A DNA stretch of 46,778 bases. Source: Moraxella cuniculi DSM 21768. Lineage in GTDB: Bacteria; Pseudomonadota; Gammaproteobacteria; Pseudomonadales; Moraxellaceae. Made by a program: the position numbers and the translations under genes. The stretch lies in NCBI RefSeq assembly GCF_900156515.1, contig NZ_FTNU01000018.1:1-46778 (forward strand). The letters are read 5' to 3'. Within the stretch, counting starts at the first letter, position 1; each line of letters starts with the position of its first letter. The notes under the pieces are model-generated. The model ran no database searches. It saw nothing but the letters and a program-made list of their open reading frames with translations, and was not told the origin of the DNA. Below, piece after piece: positions 45,724 through 46,778 of this stretch.

Positions 45724-46175
45724 AGCCAACAACAGTCTTAAAAAACTATTGATGCGTGATATTTCTTTAGAATCATTTGCTTTTTGGCGAATAAGTTGCC
45801 ATACATCAGGATCGATTAAATCCAGCTGTTGCTAAAATTGATCTAAATCTTAACTTAAAAGAAATGGCAAGATCTATTAGCTCATCTGATGGCAAAATAA
45901 CACGCCCTGTCGGATTTTCTGCTTCTATCAATTTTGGTAGTGTGATTGGCGGGGAAAAAGATGCTACAGCAATTGATGAAGTCATCAAAGGCAGTTCCAT
46001 TGGAGTTCAAGCCTGTCACGGTGTATGCCTTGGTGGCATCAGAACGAAAGGCAAAGAAAATGTTTTAACCTATGGTGTAGGCACAAGCCAAATCAGTATG
46101 AGTGGTGGTAATATGGTTCAGCTGTCTGAAGAACGAAAACAACAGCTTTTTACACTATTGGGTATTAAACCATGA
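45724..46175 (+). pseudogene. Toxin-side fragment, frameshifted
   Basis: An open stretch from 45724 (LLMRDISLESFAFWR) changes frame near 45790-45795 and continues as VAIHQDRLNPAVAKIDLNL through ITRPVGFSASINFGSVIGG and VCLGGIRTKGKENVLTYGVG to the stop at 46175. This junction needs one base removed, opposite to most lesions in this window. The second part has an ATG at 45864 and is open from 45795. I do not recognise the domain. The stop overlaps the next ATG (ATGA), the arrangement of a toxin-immunity pair, so it is probably another orphan toxin module. Confidence 0.4.
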
Positions 46176-46669
46176 AATTTCCCAATAAAGAAAAAATGAA
46201 CACTACCATTACCATAATCTCTTTTGTTGTTTTGGTATTTTTAGCTTGGCGAGTGTATTCAACAGAGCTTCTTTCTTTTTGTATAGATATGCCGGATTAC
46301 AAAATAGATCAACCTAAAATAGAGCAGGTAGAACAGCTACTTAAGCCAATCATCAAAAACTTGCCAGAAAAACCTGACCGCATTAATATTTACGATAAGT
46401 CAGGTGTAGCGTCTTATCACCTGTATTATTTTAATACAACACCTGAACAAACAAGGCAATTGATAGATAATATTACTGGTCAAACACAATGGCTTTGGCT
46501 TAAAGAAGATGAGAGCGGAGTGATTTACTGCTATAATCAGTTTTATTTGGTTATGAAAGAAGGTGGTCAATATGGATTGTCGGATGATATTAAAAGCTAT
46601 TTATACATTGCAGTAGGCTGGAATTCGTTTAGTGACTGCCGTAAACAGTATTATCAATCCAGTGGATAA
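46172..46669 (+). CDS. Membrane-anchored protein, putative immunity
   Basis: An intact 165-aa protein. A single hydrophobic helix near the N-terminus (TITIISFVVLVFLAWRVY) is followed by a soluble domain with YDKSGVASYHLYYFNTTPEQ and DNITGQTQWLWLKEDESG; no family is recognised. It overlaps the preceding fragment by four bases (ATGA). The anchor-plus-small-domain layout resembles the first immunity-like gene in this array. Function is inferred from position only. Confidence 0.55.
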   Translation: MKFPNKEKMNTTITIISFVVLVFLAWRVYSTELLSFCIDMPDYKIDQPKIEQVEQLLKPIIKNLPEKPDRINIYDKSGVASYHLYYFNTTPEQTRQLIDNITGQTQWLWLKEDESGVIYCYNQFYLVMKEGGQYGLSDDIKSYLYIAVGWNSFSDCRKQYYQSSG

Positions 46670-46688
46670 AAACCTGTATACAATAAGT

Positions 46689-46778
46689 ATGGATACCAAC
46701 TCGGCTTACAAAGAATTGAGTGCAACATCAGCGGTAATAATAATATTAACTGCATTTATAAATAAGCAATATTACAGT
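46689..46778 (+). other. Possible start of a further ORF, cut by the window end
   Basis: ATG 46689 opens a frame (MDTNSAYKELSATSAVIIIL) that remains open to the end. No clear ribosome binding site. Too short to call. Confidence 0.2.

Overview
The window looks like a gammaproteobacterial chromosome of the family Moraxellaceae, most likely Moraxella. The signs are a CopB/FrpB/FetA-type ferric-siderophore receptor, a wax ester synthase/DGAT, a dsbC-hom pair, AAHS-type MFS and moderately AT-rich codon use full of TTTGGCA/TGCCAAA. The core (about 7.3-43.2 kb) is orderly housekeeping DNA with long intact reading frames. The two ends are more AT-rich accessory blocks full of broken genes.

Layout. 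1-90: the 3' end of a 5S rRNA gene and its terminator. 120-6800: a decayed natural-product operon with its own promoter. It holds a clavaminate-synthase/AsnO-like Fe(II)/2-oxoglutarate oxygenase (nonsense codon plus frameshift), an A-PCP-C NRPS (frameshift in the C domain), two intact ATP-grasp ligases and a wrecked MFS exporter. 6765-7270: unrecognised and hemagglutinin/CdiA-like debris. 7314-9674: tRNA-Leu, a DUF4105 membrane protein, a rhodanese and a tRNA-Pro/Arg/His operon. 10.3-22.3 kb: thiG, wax ester synthase/DGAT, a MetE-like methyltransferase with an AAHS transporter, a DUF1304 protein, fdxA, murJ, ampD, a second DUF4105 protein and a YeeZ-like epimerase. 22.6-36.3 kb: valS, dinB, an MmcQ-like protein, metG, cysS, hom, dsbC and guaB. 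36.7-38.8 kb: fetA behind a Fur-like box and promoter. 39.3-43.2 kb: lspA overlapping ileS. 43.3-46.8 kb: an orphan CdiA-CT/immunity cassette array, including an ankyrin immunity-like protein and several frameshifted fragments.

Two things stand out. (1) The isoleucyl-tRNA synthetase is 1104 aa instead of about 940. The extra ~170 residues are an almost complete GNAT N-acetyltransferase domain inserted in frame into the CP1 editing domain; I know of no described equivalent. (2) The accessory blocks carry many reading-frame breaks, mostly single-base losses in A/T runs. Longer runs (A7, T7, T8) inside thiG, metG, ileS and lspA are intact. This argues for real decay or slippage-prone switching rather than general sequencing error.

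How genes work together: the NRPS, oxygenase and ATP-grasp genes are tightly overlapped, so they are one pathway that probably once made and exported a small modified peptide. ileS-lspA, fdxA-DUF1304, MFS-MetE-like and hypothetical-dsbC are likely co-transcribed pairs. All functions come from reading the translated sequence and family knowledge; no database search was run.
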